A DNA stretch of 64,000 nucleotides from Clostridiales bacterium (lineage in GTDB: Bacteria > Bacillota > Clostridia > Peptostreptococcales > Anaerovoracaceae): positions 288,541 to 352,540 of the forward strand of contig QXXF01000002.1 in assembly GCA_009911365.1 (NCBI GenBank), in the 5' to 3' direction. The position numbers and the translations under genes were made by a program. Shown piece by piece: positions 33,667 to 44,233 of the stretch (within the stretch, counting starts at the first letter, position 1; the number at the start of each line of letters is the position of its first letter). The notes under the pieces are model-generated. The model made no database searches and was not told the origin of the DNA. It worked only from the letters and a program-made list of their open reading frames with translations.

Positions 33667-35022
33667 TCAGTGTCCCAGCCTTTTCATCGCCCGATAAAAC
33701 AAGGAGCCGGTCGCGCATACGGCGCAAAAATCCGCAATAGGTTCCGCTAAAAACACCGCCAACACCTGATCCTCCATAAACTGAGGCAGAATGAAGATCA
33801 TTGGGATGAGAAGAATCACCTTGCGCAGCAAAGCTAAAAAAATAGATGTTTTTGCGTTTCCTAGGGCAATGAAGGACTGCTGACAACTGATCTGCGCTCC
33901 CAGCAGCAAAGCACAGGCCATATAGACACGCATCGCCCACACGGCGATTTCTGTTAGTTCACTATCATTAGTGAACATTCCCACAGCCAGCTGGGGAACA
34001 AACACGCAGACCGCCCACAGCAATGTGGAATAGACTAGACAAGAAGCGATCAGTCGTCTGATGGCCTTGCGCGTCCGCTCCAAATTGCCCGCTCCGTAAT
34101 TATAGCTGACAATGGGCTGCGAACCCTGGGTCAGACCCTGCATAGGCAGCATAGCGAACTGCATGAAGGTCATAAGGATGGTCATAGCGCCCACCGCTAG
34201 ATCGCCGCCATATTTCAATAGCGACGTATTAAAACAGACTATGATCACGCTTTCCGTGAACTGCATGATAAAGGGCGATAACCCCAATGCGAGACAAGGC
34301 AGCGCCACGCTGGCCTGGAGCCGCATATTAGCTGCCCGCAGCTTTAAAAAGGTTTTTTTAGAAAACAGAAATCTCAGGACCCAAGCGGCAGAAATAGCTT
34401 GGGAAAAAATCGTAGCCAAGGCCGCGCCTTTGACCCCCATTCCCAAAGCAAAGATCAGAATTGGATCCAGCACTAGGTTCAGCACCGCGCCAATGAGGAT
34501 CGTACACATGCTGACAAGCGCCTTCCCCTGGGTAGTGATGAAGGCGTTCAATCCTAAAGACAGCTGCACGAAAATCGTCCCGCAGGCATAGATGCTCAAA
34601 TACTCCATGGCGAATCCGATGGTATTTTCACTAGCGCCAAAAAGCAGCAGAATCGGCTTTCCAAACAAAAACAGCACACAAGAAAGGAGCAAAGACACGC
34701 AAACAAGCAAAACAAAACAATTCCCTAAGATCCGTTCTGCCGCTTCCTGATCCTTTTTCCCCATCATGATCGCTGCCCGGGGCGCGCCGCCCATGCTGAT
34801 CAGCGCCGCAAAGGCAGAAACAGCCATGATCACAGGCATGGTGACACCGAGCCCAGTCAGTGCTTTGGCTCCTACTCCTGGAATATGGCCGATGAAGACC
34901 CGATCCACGATATTGTACAGTACATTAATAATCTGAGCCGTAATGGCGGGGAGAGCCAGCCGAAAGAGCAGTCTCCCTACCGGCTGGGTCCCTAGGCTCT
35001 GCTCTGTGTTCATAGATGCCAT
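33667..35022 (-). CDS. MATE-family efflux transporter
   Basis: 451 residues with twelve predicted membrane segments. PVGRLLFRLALPAITAQIINVLYNIVDRVFIGH is the family's opening, and QGSQPIVSYNYGAG is the matching motif in the second half. It exports drugs or metabolites by Na+ or H+ antiport. The amidohydrolase gene stops one base before its start, so they are co-transcribed. Confidence 0.93.
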   Translation of the reverse strand: MASMNTEQSLGTQPVGRLLFRLALPAITAQIINVLYNIVDRVFIGHIPGVGAKALTGLGVTMPVIMAVSAFAALISMGGAPRAAIMMGKKDQEAAERILGNCFVLLVCVSLLLSCVLFLFGKPILLLFGASENTIGFAMEYLSIYACGTIFVQLSLGLNAFITTQGKALVSMCTILIGAVLNLVLDPILIFALGMGVKGAALATIFSQAISAAWVLRFLFSKKTFLKLRAANMRLQASVALPCLALGLSPFIMQFTESVIIVCFNTSLLKYGGDLAVGAMTILMTFMQFAMLPMQGLTQGSQPIVSYNYGAGNLERTRKAIRRLIASCLVYSTLLWAVCVFVPQLAVGMFTNDSELTEIAVWAMRVYMACALLLGAQISCQQSFIALGNAKTSIFLALLRKVILLIPMIFILPQFMEDQVLAVFLAEPIADFCAVCATGSLFYRAMKRLGH

Positions 35023-35023
35023 T

Positions 35024-36259
35024 TTAACGATCCTTCACAAAGCTCCCCTCTTTCATGATGACTTCCATAGTTTCTGTGGAAATCGCTTTCATGTCCTTTA
35101 GAGGGTCCCCATCAATAACCAATAGATCCGCAAACTTGCCCTCCTCCAACGTTCCGGTGATATCATCAATCTTCAGCATTTCCGCGCCGTTTTTCGTAGC
35201 TGCCACCAATACTTCCATATTGGTCATGCCCGCCTTGTTGAGCGCGTACATTTCAGTGATCGCGTACTTCCCATAAGGGGTCAGGGTACTGCAGAAAGAG
35301 TCAGACCCCACTGTGATGCGGATGCCTTTCTTATTTGCGTTCAGCAGGTTGTCCGTGATGCGATTCAGCTCCTTTTCCGCCGTAGTCGCTCCTGGATACT
35401 TGTCATGGATCGGTCTGTAAGGCGGTTCATATACGGAAAACCACTCAAAGAAGAATTGGAAAGTTGGGCAAAATGTGATGTCCTTTTCTTTCATGATCCG
35501 CAGGCATTCTTCATTCAGCTCCTGTCCGTGGATAATTGCGGATACCCCCGCTTTGCAGGAATCCAACGCGCCTTCATAGCCTTCCGCATGGGACCAGACA
35601 GGAAGGCCTACCATATTGCTTTCATTCACAACCGCCTGAATCTCTTCCATCGTATAATGGGAATCCGCTTTTTTGTCATGCCTCCAGATGCCGCCACCTG
35701 TGGACCAGATTTTAATCGCATCCGGGTTTTCCCGGATCCTGCGGCGGATGGCCTTTCTCAGTTCCCACGGCCCGTCTACTCGTTCTGCCCAAGGATGGGA
35801 CTCCTCGTTGTACCAAAGAGGCAGCTTGTGGGAATCTCCATGGCCCGCAGTCCTGCAAAAGCCTGTCCCCGATGTGACGGTCCTAGGTCCAGGGATCACG
35901 CCTTGCTGGATCATATCCCGTATGTATGGACCGAATCTGGAAATCTCACCAACAGAAGTCAGACCGTTTTCCAGCGCTTCCCTGGCCTGTGCCACGGCTA
36001 CGACCGCTTTCTGGAAAATTGGCTCCAGCACCCATTCTGTATCATTGTCGCTGAGATTTCCGCTATAATGGAGATGAGTGTCAATGAGTCCCGGCATAAT
36101 GGTCTTTCCCTTGATGTCCCGCGTTTCATAGCTGCTGTCAAACTCCTTTTTGGGCCCCGCATAGACGATTTTCTTTTCATCCACCAACACCAACGAGTCC
36201 TCAACTGGATCTCCACCGTTTCCATCGATCAATAATCCATTCACAAAAGCAATCTTCAT
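35024..36259 (-). CDS. Metal-dependent amidohydrolase, imidazolonepropionase-like
   Basis: 411 residues. The metal-site motif is GKTIMPGLIDTHLHYSG (HxH). Further ligands are in WSHAEG and SIIHGQELNEE, and a conserved Asp in ITVGSDSFCS. The C-terminus ends in the usual GTLEEGKFADLLVIDGDPL. The family cleaves cyclic amides, prolidase-type dipeptides and related substrates; the exact substrate cannot be told. It lies between a CLC channel and a MATE exporter in one operon. Confidence 0.85.
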   Translation of the reverse strand: MKIAFVNGLLIDGNGGDPVEDSLVLVDEKKIVYAGPKKEFDSSYETRDIKGKTIMPGLIDTHLHYSGNLSDNDTEWVLEPIFQKAVVAVAQAREALENGLTSVGEISRFGPYIRDMIQQGVIPGPRTVTSGTGFCRTAGHGDSHKLPLWYNEESHPWAERVDGPWELRKAIRRRIRENPDAIKIWSTGGGIWRHDKKADSHYTMEEIQAVVNESNMVGLPVWSHAEGYEGALDSCKAGVSAIIHGQELNEECLRIMKEKDITFCPTFQFFFEWFSVYEPPYRPIHDKYPGATTAEKELNRITDNLLNANKKGIRITVGSDSFCSTLTPYGKYAITEMYALNKAGMTNMEVLVAATKNGAEMLKIDDITGTLEEGKFADLLVIDGDPLKDMKAISTETMEVIMKEGSFVKDR

Positions 36260-36272
36260 AATTCACCTCATT

Positions 36273-37532
36273 TTACTTTGCATTCATATTGATATATTCC
36301 GCTTTAATTTTACTATACATGATTTTTTGACTCCCGTACAGCCCATAATATCCGGAAAGCATATAACTGATGCCGCAGGCAACGCCAAAATACAGCAGCC
36401 CCTGGGCACCGAACATTTCCACTCCCAGCAGGATCGAGGCCACTGGACTATTGACAACGCCACAGAAAGTAGCGATAAGACCGACCGCGGCCGCGAATCC
36501 TGGATCCAGCCCCAAAAGTCCGCCTGCCCAGCATCCCATGGCTGCGCCGATGAAAAACGTGGGAACGATTTCCCCACCTTTGAACCCAGCGCCCAGAGTA
36601 ATGGCCGTAAATAAAATCTTCAAAAGAAAGGCCCACCAAACCGCATCTCCTTCCAAGGCCGCAAAGATGACCTTCATGCCCGAACCATTGTAGTTTCCCG
36701 ATGGAAAGACCAATGAAAGCCCCATGAGCAGCAAACCGCCCGCCGCAATGCGAAGATAAGGATTCTGGAAATACTTTTCAAAAAACGCGGCAATCCCATC
36801 CATGGAAAAGATGTAAACAATACTCAAAACCGCACAGCAGATCCCCAGCGCGGCCACCCGCAACACTGGCCACACATGCATTTCCGGTATGTCCAGCGCC
36901 ATATTGATCTCAGGTCCAAAACCAAAGATCCCGCTGATCCCAAAGGCGGTCAGCGCGGAAACCAAGCAAGGGACCAGCCCAGAATAATAAATCACTCCAA
37001 CGCTGATGACTTCCAAGGCAAAAAACACAGCAGTCAGAGGCGTTCCAAAAAGTGCCGAGAACACGCCGCTCATACCGCTCAAAACAACGAGAGACATGTC
37101 TTTTTCATCCAATCTGAATAAACGCCCCACATGAGTACCGATGCTCCCGCCGATCTGAAGCGCCGCTCCTTCTCTTCCTGCGGAACCGCCCAGCAGATGG
37201 GTGATGGCCGTGCTGATGAAAATCAGGGGCCCCAGCCTGACCGGAACGGACTCTTCTGCCCGCACAGAGTCAATGACCCTGTCCGTGCCAATAGCCCCTG
37301 TCATGCCGCATGCTTTGTAGCAAGCCACGATGATCAGACCGCCTAAGGGAAATAGAAAGATCAGCCACCTGTTTGTCTGCCACAAAACATTGGCGTGCTC
37401 TACTGTCATGCGAAACACTGTTCCTATGATACCGCTGGCAGCTCCCACCACGCCGGCGATCAAAATCCATTTTAGAAAACTCCCTATGAAAATCCCCGTG
37501 TCTTTTAATTTTTTCGCAATGTTCTCTTTCAT
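36273..37532 (-). CDS. CLC-family chloride channel or antiporter
   Basis: 419 residues, about 10-12 membrane segments. GSAGREGAALQIGGSIG is the GREGP selectivity motif with the gating Glu (REGA here). GFKGGEIVPTFFIGAAMG is the GxFxP region. It lacks cytoplasmic CBS domains. It moves Cl- or F- in exchange for H+. pfkA ends 9 bases before it and the amidohydrolase follows at 13 bases. Confidence 0.9.
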   Translation of the reverse strand: MKENIAKKLKDTGIFIGSFLKWILIAGVVGAASGIIGTVFRMTVEHANVLWQTNRWLIFLFPLGGLIIVACYKACGMTGAIGTDRVIDSVRAEESVPVRLGPLIFISTAITHLLGGSAGREGAALQIGGSIGTHVGRLFRLDEKDMSLVVLSGMSGVFSALFGTPLTAVFFALEVISVGVIYYSGLVPCLVSALTAFGISGIFGFGPEINMALDIPEMHVWPVLRVAALGICCAVLSIVYIFSMDGIAAFFEKYFQNPYLRIAAGGLLLMGLSLVFPSGNYNGSGMKVIFAALEGDAVWWAFLLKILFTAITLGAGFKGGEIVPTFFIGAAMGCWAGGLLGLDPGFAAAVGLIATFCGVVNSPVASILLGVEMFGAQGLLYFGVACGISYMLSGYYGLYGSQKIMYSKIKAEYINMNAK

Positions 37533-37541
37533 TCTATCTTA

Positions 37542-38504
37542 TTATCTTGACAGCACATCAGCCAGTTCATATAGATCCGTATTAAAAGGCCGCTTGATGG
37601 TCAGCGCTGTTTCCAGATCATACGCTGTGATCTCGCCGCCGCAGATCCCGATGGCCTTACTCTCCTCATCGTTATATAAAAGCTCCACTGCTTTTTTTGC
37701 CATCTGGCTGGCCAGCATCCGATCTCTAGCTGTCGGGGAACCGCCCCTTTGCAGGTAAGCCAGGATCACGACTCTTGTTTCCTTTCCTGTCTTGTCCTCG
37801 ATCAACTGCGCCAGCTCCTGAACATCGATCTCCACGCCTTCCGCCTTCATGATGATGTCGTGGAGCTTTCCTCTGTTTTTACCTTGGATGATCTTCTTAC
37901 ATACTTGATTGATATCAAAAGGCATTTCCGGCACCAAAATATTATCCGCGCCACCTGTCAAGCCCGCATAAAGGGCAATATCCCCACAGTGCCGCCCCAT
38001 GACCTCCACGATGGTAGCCCGTTCGTGGGAAGAAGACGTGTCCCTGATATTAGTCACCGCAGAAAGGACCGTGTTCACCGCCGTATCAAATCCAATGGTA
38101 TAATCCGTATATCCTAGGTCATTGTCAATGGTCCCTGGCAGCCCCATGATAGTAATGCCTCGCTGGGAAAGTTCCAGGCCGCCTCGCATAGAACCATCGC
38201 CTCCAATGACCACGATGCCTTCTATGCCAAACGCCGACAATACGTTTATGGCATGCTTTTGTCCTTCTTCCGTGCGGAACCGCTCGCTCCTGGCTGTACG
38301 CAGGATGGTCCCGCCCCTATGCAGGATATCTCCTACTGAGGACATATCCATCTCTTTAATAGCTCCCTCGATTAAACCTTCGTAGCCCCTGTGGATCCCA
38401 TAAACCTCCATGCCCCGTGCAATGCCGCACCGCACTACTGCCCGCACTGCCGCGTTCATACCAGGAGCGTCGCCTCCACTTGTCAGTACACCGATCTTTC
38501 TCAT
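37542..38504 (-). CDS. pfkA: ATP-dependent 6-phosphofructokinase
   Basis: 320 residues from the ATG at 38504; another ATG at 38510 is only three bases from AGGAGG. It phosphorylates fructose 6-phosphate in glycolysis. [29 protein letters not shown] and [22 protein letters not shown] (catalytic Asp) are intact. The Gly of GGDGS points to ATP rather than PPi as donor. dnaE lies 116 bases upstream in the same direction. Confidence 0.96.
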   Translation of the reverse strand: MRKIGVLTSGGDAPGMNAAVRAVVRCGIARGMEVYGIHRGYEGLIEGAIKEMDMSSVGDILHRGGTILRTARSERFRTEEGQKHAINVLSAFGIEGIVVIGGDGSMRGGLELSQRGITIMGLPGTIDNDLGYTDYTIGFDTAVNTVLSAVTNIRDTSSSHERATIVEVMGRHCGDIALYAGLTGGADNILVPEMPFDINQVCKKIIQGKNRGKLHDIIMKAEGVEIDVQELAQLIEDKTGKETRVVILAYLQRGGSPTARDRMLASQMAKKAVELLYNDEESKAIGICGGEITAYDLETALTIKRPFNTDLYELADVLSR

Positions 38505-38620
38505 TTCCATCTACCTCCTACTATCGTCCAGTATTTTTTATTGAAAACCAAGGGTTTCAATCCTTGCGTACCTACTACTGCTCTCGTTGTTATCTGCTGG
38601 TCTCTGGGACCGTCAGTTGT

Positions 38621-41600
38621 CTACATTTTTAAATTTCCCTGCCCAATGAGGCTCGTGACCTCCTGCTGGAAGATTTCGTCTCCATTGACCCAGAGATTTT
38701 CTTTTGTTTTCATGGATTTTCCAGTATTTCCTAGGTAAATCACCACCGGATGGTTTCCCCTATGGCGCAGCAGCACCTGCCGAATCCGCTCCAACCCGTC
38801 TTCCAGTTCATCAGGGATTCTGATCTTCACTAGGTTTTCCTGAGCCGCGATCTTCGCTCCCCTGCTAACTTCGCGCAAATCCAAAATGTCGTTTGCCAGG
38901 ATCTTTGGCAACTCCCCTTCCTTGAAATTAACATTCCCTTTTACTAGGATCAGCGAGTCATCCTTTACCAAGTGCGCACATTTTTCATATACATTTGGGA
39001 ACACTACCACTTCCACATTGCCAAGCAGATCTTCCATGTCCACGAAAGCCATCATTTTGTTGTTCTTGGTCACTAGCGTCTTTTTGCTGGTGATGATCCC
39101 CGCCATGGTGGCCCGCATCCCATCAAACACCACAGTGTCAGCCGCGGGGGCCTCCCCGGATTCCTCCTGATCAGCCGCATGAAGCAGATCCTCCGAAGTC
39201 ACATCGATCAGGTCCTGAATCTGGGTCTCGTACTCTTTCAGCGGGTGATCGGAAAGGTATACGCCCAGCATCTCCTTTTCCATGCTGCTGAGAATGTCTT
39301 TCGCAAAATTCGCCGCATCTGGAAGTCTGGAAGTCGCCTCTCCTGCGTCCATCTGCTCCGCATTCAGCTGAAAGAGAGACATCTGGCCTTCGATATTTTT
39401 CCTGGAATCGTTTTGTGCTGACTCGATCAGGCTCTCATAAACAGCCAAATGCGCAGCCCTGTTATCATTGAGGCTGTCCAGAGCTCCTGCTTTGATCAAG
39501 CTCTCCACGGCCTTTTTGTTCACCTGATGGATATCCACATTGCTGATAAACTGGAAAATATCCTTTGGTAAGCCCTTTTCCTCTCTTGCTCGGGTAATGG
39601 CCTCAATCGCACCTTCGCCTACGTTTTTCACGCCCAGCAGCCCGAAGCGGATCTTGCCGTTTTTCACCGTGAATTTCTTGCCGCTTTCATTCACATCCGG
39701 CGGCAGCACATCGATCCCCATTTCCGAACAATTACGGATATATTTCGCAATGGAGCCTGAATCCCCCATGACACTGGTCATGAGAGCGGCCATGAATTCC
39801 ACCGGATAATAAGTCTTTAAATACGCTGTTTCATACGCGATCACCGCATACGCCGCCGCATGGGATTTGTTGAAAGCGTATTCTGCGAAGCTGACCATCT
39901 GGTTAAAGATGTCTTCCGCGATCGTTTCCGGGATACCGTTTCTCACGCACCCGGAAATCTCCACCTTTCCTTCCTCATCTGTCTTGCCGTGGATGAAATA
40001 CTCCTTTTCTTTCAGCATCACGTCCATCTTTTTCTTTCCCATGGCCCTACGCACCAGATCGGAGCGTCCGTAAGAATAGCCTCCTAGATCCCGCACGATC
40101 TGCATGACCTGCTCCTGATAGATCAGGCAGCCATAGGTAACGGAAAGGATGGGCTCTAGGCTTTCATGGATGTAAGAAATTTTCTGTGGATTCTTCTTGT
40201 TCTCAATATAATTAGGAATGGAAGCCATTGGTCCCGGCCGGTAAAGTGCCACCCCCGCCACAATGTCTTCAAAACAGTCTGGCTTCAAGTTTTTCATGAA
40301 CTGGGTCATGCCGCCGCTTTCCAACTGGAAGATTCCCTGCGTGTTTCCCTTGGCGATCAACTCGTATGTCTTTGCGTCATCATAGGTCATCTTGGCGAAA
40401 TCAATGGAAACACCGTGGTTTTCTTCGATCATTTCCAATGCGTCTCGAATGACCGTCAAGTTTCGCAGCCCTAAAAAGTCCATTTTCAGCAACCCCAGCT
40501 CTTCGATGGTGGTCATGGTGAACTGGGTGGAGACCCCTTTATCTGAAACATAAAGAGGTACGTATTCGTCAATGCTCTTTTTAGAGATCACCACGCCTGC
40601 CGCATGGGTGGAAGCGTGGCGGGGCATTCCCTCGATGGCTCTGGACATATCCAGAACCTGACGAGTCTTTTCATCCTGCTCATAAGCCGCCTTCAACTCC
40701 GGATTCATTTCCAGGGCCTTGTCAATGGTCATTTTCAAACTGAAAGGAATGGCCTTGGCAATGGCATCCGTTTCCGCGTATCCTACATTGAGCACCCGGC
40801 CCACGTCCCTGACCGCAGCTTTGGCCTTCATGGTCCCAAAGGTGATGATCTGGGATACTTTGTCTTCCCCGTATTTTTCGATCACATAATCGATGACCTC
40901 CTGCCGTCTTTCATAGCAAAAGTCGATATCGATATCCGGCATGCTGATCCGCTCTGGATTAAGGAACCGTTCAAAGATCAAACTGTAGCGGATCGGATCA
41001 ATGTCTGTGATCTTCAGTACATAAGCCACGATGCTCCCAGCAGCCGAACCCCTGCCTGGGCCTACCATGATCTTGTGTTCCTTGGCATAGTTGATGAAAT
41101 CCCAGACAATGAGGAAATACTCTACGTATCCCATTTTCTCGATAATAGAAAGCTCGTAATCCAGACGCTCTTTCAAGCTGTCCTGATCTACGTCCTCCTG
41201 GTGCCCGTATCGCTCCTCCAGCCCTTTTGCGCACAACTCCCGCAGGTAATCTTGGTTGCTTTTGCCGTCAGGCGCTTTGAACTCCGGCAAATGCAGGTGT
41301 CCAAATTCAAAGGTCACGTCGCACTGGTCCGCAATTTTCTCCGTGTTGTCGCAGGCATCTGGGAAATTGGCGAAAATCTTTCGCATTTCCTCTTCGGATT
41401 TCAGATAAAACTCATCATTTGGAAATCGCATCCTGTCTTCTTCTTCAATGGTGGCAGCGGTCTGGATGCACAAAAGCACATCATGGGCTTTTGCGTCCTC
41501 CCGCTTCACGTAATGAACATCGTTGGTAGCTGCGAAGGGGATGCCAGTTTCCTCGTGGAGCCGAATCATATCTGGCAGGATGTTCGCTTCCTCCTCCAGC

Positions 41601-42133
41601 CCTTGGTCCTGCAGCTCCAGATAAAAATTTTCCTTGCCAAAGATCTCCCGCAGGGTCAGGGCTTCTTCCTTGGCCCCTTCGTAATCCCGGTTCATCAATT
41701 TCCGCTGCACGTCTCCCGCCAGGCAGGCTGACAGAGCGATGATCCCTTCGCTATGCTGCCTAAGGACGCTTTTATCAATCCTCGGTTTATAATAAAATCC
41801 GTGAAGAAATCCTTGGGAAACGATTTTGATCAGATTCTGATAGCCTTGATTGTTTTTCGCCAGCAGCACCAGGTGGCCCTGGTATTTATCCTTGTCTGCG
41901 TCTTTATCCGCCATGGTCCTGGCTGCTGTATAGACTTCGCAACCAATGACTGGTTTGATCCCTTGGTCCAAACATTCTCTATAAAAATCAATGACTCCGA
42001 ACATCACGCCGTGGTCTGTGATAGCCAGAGAGCGCATGCCCAATTCCTTTGCCCTGGCAACTAGGTCTTTGATCCTGGCCGCTCCGTCCAGCAAACTGTA
42101 TTCCGTATGTACGTGTAAATGTGTAAATGCCAT
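38621..42133 (-). CDS. dnaE: DNA polymerase III alpha subunit
   Basis: 1170 residues from the ATG at 42133 (MAFTHLHVHTEYSLLDG), with GGAG seven bases before. Chromosomal replicase, DnaE type. The N-terminal PHP domain has HLHVHTEYS and ITDHGVM. The palm has GRGSAAGS and PDIDIDFCYERR with catalytic Asp residues. The tandem HhH region is followed by an OB fold at about residues 1000-1090 (MAGIITSKKTLVTKNNKMMAF). The length is normal for DnaE1/DnaE3. A hairpin (ATTGAAA with TTTCAAT) lies between it and pfkA near 38540-38560. Confidence 0.97.
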   Translation of the reverse strand: MAFTHLHVHTEYSLLDGAARIKDLVARAKELGMRSLAITDHGVMFGVIDFYRECLDQGIKPVIGCEVYTAARTMADKDADKDKYQGHLVLLAKNNQGYQNLIKIVSQGFLHGFYYKPRIDKSVLRQHSEGIIALSACLAGDVQRKLMNRDYEGAKEEALTLREIFGKENFYLELQDQGLEEEANILPDMIRLHEETGIPFAATNDVHYVKREDAKAHDVLLCIQTAATIEEEDRMRFPNDEFYLKSEEEMRKIFANFPDACDNTEKIADQCDVTFEFGHLHLPEFKAPDGKSNQDYLRELCAKGLEERYGHQEDVDQDSLKERLDYELSIIEKMGYVEYFLIVWDFINYAKEHKIMVGPGRGSAAGSIVAYVLKITDIDPIRYSLIFERFLNPERISMPDIDIDFCYERRQEVIDYVIEKYGEDKVSQIITFGTMKAKAAVRDVGRVLNVGYAETDAIAKAIPFSLKMTIDKALEMNPELKAAYEQDEKTRQVLDMSRAIEGMPRHASTHAAGVVISKKSIDEYVPLYVSDKGVSTQFTMTTIEELGLLKMDFLGLRNLTVIRDALEMIEENHGVSIDFAKMTYDDAKTYELIAKGNTQGIFQLESGGMTQFMKNLKPDCFEDIVAGVALYRPGPMASIPNYIENKKNPQKISYIHESLEPILSVTYGCLIYQEQVMQIVRDLGGYSYGRSDLVRRAMGKKKMDVMLKEKEYFIHGKTDEEGKVEISGCVRNGIPETIAEDIFNQMVSFAEYAFNKSHAAAYAVIAYETAYLKTYYPVEFMAALMTSVMGDSGSIAKYIRNCSEMGIDVLPPDVNESGKKFTVKNGKIRFGLLGVKNVGEGAIEAITRAREEKGLPKDIFQFISNVDIHQVNKKAVESLIKAGALDSLNDNRAAHLAVYESLIESAQNDSRKNIEGQMSLFQLNAEQMDAGEATSRLPDAANFAKDILSSMEKEMLGVYLSDHPLKEYETQIQDLIDVTSEDLLHAADQEESGEAPAADTVVFDGMRATMAGIITSKKTLVTKNNKMMAFVDMEDLLGNVEVVVFPNVYEKCAHLVKDDSLILVKGNVNFKEGELPKILANDILDLREVSRGAKIAAQENLVKIRIPDELEDGLERIRQVLLRHRGNHPVVIYLGNTGKSMKTKENLWVNGDEIFQQEVTSLIGQGNLKM

Positions 42134-42300
42134 AAATTGCTCCAAATCCGCAGCCTGTACGATAACTGGCCGCCGTGCCGGTATCTATTTGATATGAATT
42201 TCAAAAACTCGCCATATTATTTTACCATGAAAAATCAGAAATTACTTTAAAAAATAGCGAAAATATTGTAAAATGTTGAAGTTAAGAGGAGATCGCAATC

Positions 42301-43938
42301 ATGAAAAAAATTTTAATTCCCATTATTATTGTTCTAGTCTGCCTCGCGGGCGGGGGCTATGCGGTGTGGCATTCCCTGGAAAGCAACGTGTTCGCAGCAG
42401 ATACATTCGCTGACCACGTTACGATCAACGGCGTTGACTGCAGTGGTCTGACAAAAAAGCAGGCAGAAAAGAAATTAGTTAAGGAATGGAACAGCAAGAA
42501 ATTCCGCTTTGAAGCAGGTGAAAAAGAAATCGGCAGCATCGATGACTTGAATTTCACTTATGACCTCCGGCCAGAACTTGACAAGGTGACGCGGGAGCAT
42601 CCTTTCGCTTCTGCTCTAAATCATTTTTTTAATGCGGATTTTGACGTTTCCATGGAAATGCCAGTAAAAAAAGTGAGCAAGGCCTTTACCAAAGAACTGA
42701 AAAGCGCCGACTATTTAAAGGAAGACAAGATCCGTGAAACAAAGAACGCGTTCGTGGATATTTCCAGCGGAGATTTTAAGATCGTCCCGGAAGTCCAGGG
42801 TAACAATGTTGATTATAATGTGTTGACAAACACGATTACTGACTTGGTAGCCGCAGGCACGTTTACCATGGACTACGAGGCTTCTGATTTTTATGAACAG
42901 CCGAAAATCACGGCAGACAGCGAGGAGATCAAAGAGCAGCAGGCTCTGTACAAGGAATATCTGTCTTCCAAGGTAACGTATGTCCTTGGGGATGAGGAGG
43001 TGAAGATCCCGGCTGCGACTCTGCAAAAGATCTATGATTTTGATTCCATGGCTGACATTTTGAAGGCTGAGAAAAAGGCAAAAAAGGAAGACAGCGAAAA
43101 ATCTCAGGACAAATCCGATAAGGATTCCGAAGAAAAGTCCGATGACAAAGCAGAAAAGTCTGACAGTGCATCCCAAAAGAGCGAAGAGCAGGATCAAGAC
43201 TCCGATGATAACAAGGATGATGATCCGCAAGACGTTAGCAAATCCATAAAAACATCTGCCAAAGATTCCGAATCAAAAGATAAAGGTGCGGATCTTCCCA
43301 TCAATGAAGAGGAAGTCGCAGAATTTGTTCAGGAATTCGCACGGAAATACAATACTGTAGGAAAAACCAGAGAATTCACTTCCCTCAGTGGCAAAAAAAT
43401 CAAAGTCTCTGGCGGTGATTACGGCTTTGCTGTAAGCCAGGACAAGGAAACAAAGCAGCTTGTCAAAGATCTGAAAAGCGGCAAGGAAATCAAGCGGGAA
43501 CCTATTTGGGTCATGACCGGGTTCGTAGATTACAATCCGTCTGATGATGTTGGAAACACTTATGTGGACATCTCCCTAGCGGATCAGCATTTATGGTATT
43601 TCAAGGACGGCAAGAAAATCGTGGACTGCCCGGTGGTCACGGGCAATCGTTATCAGCACGACACGCCTACCGGTACCTTTGGTCTTTCCTACAAACAGAG
43701 AGGTGCGACCCTCCGAGGTGACAATGGAGATGGCTCTCGATACGAAAGTCCTGTTTCCTACTGGATGCCATTTTACGGAAATTACGGCATGCACGACGCT
43801 CCGTGGAGAAGCTCTTTCGGTGGCAAGATCTATCAGGGCGGTGGCAGCCACGGCTGTGTTAATATGCCGATCCCGGCAGCGAAAAAGCTCTTTGAAAATT
43901 TGGCTGAAAAAAACGTGCCGGTGATCGTGCATTGGTAG
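42301..43938 (+). CDS. L,D-transpeptidase with disordered insertion
   Basis: 545 residues. A single N-terminal membrane helix (about 4-22) anchors it outside. Two PG_binding_4-type repeats follow (about 35-250). A YkuD catalytic domain ends the protein: DISLADQHLWYFKDGK, TPTGTF, YGMHDAPWR and the active-site block GGSHGCVNMP with Cys near 519. It makes 3-3 cross-links in peptidoglycan. Residues about 258-335 are a low-complexity Lys/Glu/Ser/Asp stretch that interrupts the second binding domain. The GAGGAG ribosome site is good. Confidence 0.93.
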   Translation: MKKILIPIIIVLVCLAGGGYAVWHSLESNVFAADTFADHVTINGVDCSGLTKKQAEKKLVKEWNSKKFRFEAGEKEIGSIDDLNFTYDLRPELDKVTREHPFASALNHFFNADFDVSMEMPVKKVSKAFTKELKSADYLKEDKIRETKNAFVDISSGDFKIVPEVQGNNVDYNVLTNTITDLVAAGTFTMDYEASDFYEQPKITADSEEIKEQQALYKEYLSSKVTYVLGDEEVKIPAATLQKIYDFDSMADILKAEKKAKKEDSEKSQDKSDKDSEEKSDDKAEKSDSASQKSEEQDQDSDDNKDDDPQDVSKSIKTSAKDSESKDKGADLPINEEEVAEFVQEFARKYNTVGKTREFTSLSGKKIKVSGGDYGFAVSQDKETKQLVKDLKSGKEIKREPIWVMTGFVDYNPSDDVGNTYVDISLADQHLWYFKDGKKIVDCPVVTGNRYQHDTPTGTFGLSYKQRGATLRGDNGDGSRYESPVSYWMPFYGNYGMHDAPWRSSFGGKIYQGGGSHGCVNMPIPAAKKLFENLAEKNVPVIVHW

Positions 43939-44051
43939 AAAAGCTGCTGGTACAGGCAATAGGTTAATAGGTTCTAAGCCTCCCCCGCAGTGGCAAAGCG
44001 GGCAGGGAAAGGCGGATGTAGGTGGTATGCGGACTAGCTATGGCTGGCGGG

Positions 44052-44086
44052 AAAAAAGCGCACAGGAATTTTCATGCTGTGCGCTT
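44052..44086 (-). terminator. Intrinsic terminator, minus strand
   Basis: AAGCGCACAG pairs with CTGTGCGCTT; on the minus strand six T follow. It lies 150 bases after the YkgJ-family gene. Confidence 0.75.
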
Positions 44087-44140
44087 CAATATAGTATATA
44101 AAGGTTTGGCAGAATTCAACGCATCATAAAAGATAAAAGA

Positions 44141-44182
44141 GCGATATCAGGTATGTTCATCTATCACTTGATTCGCTTTTTT
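44141..44182 (+). terminator. Weak terminator, plus strand
   Basis: GCGATATCA pairs with TGATTCGC (one bulge), followed by six T. It probably ends the L,D-transpeptidase transcript. The bases from 43939 to 44140 hold no gene that I can see. Confidence 0.5.
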
Positions 44183-44233
44183 GTGTGACCCTGTCTCCTG
44201 GCTCGTTTTGTAGAATTTACCGCCGAAAAGGCA

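Noticed and set aside
40604-41731. 375-codon plus-strand ORF
   Set aside because: It is antisense to dnaE and has no recognisable features.
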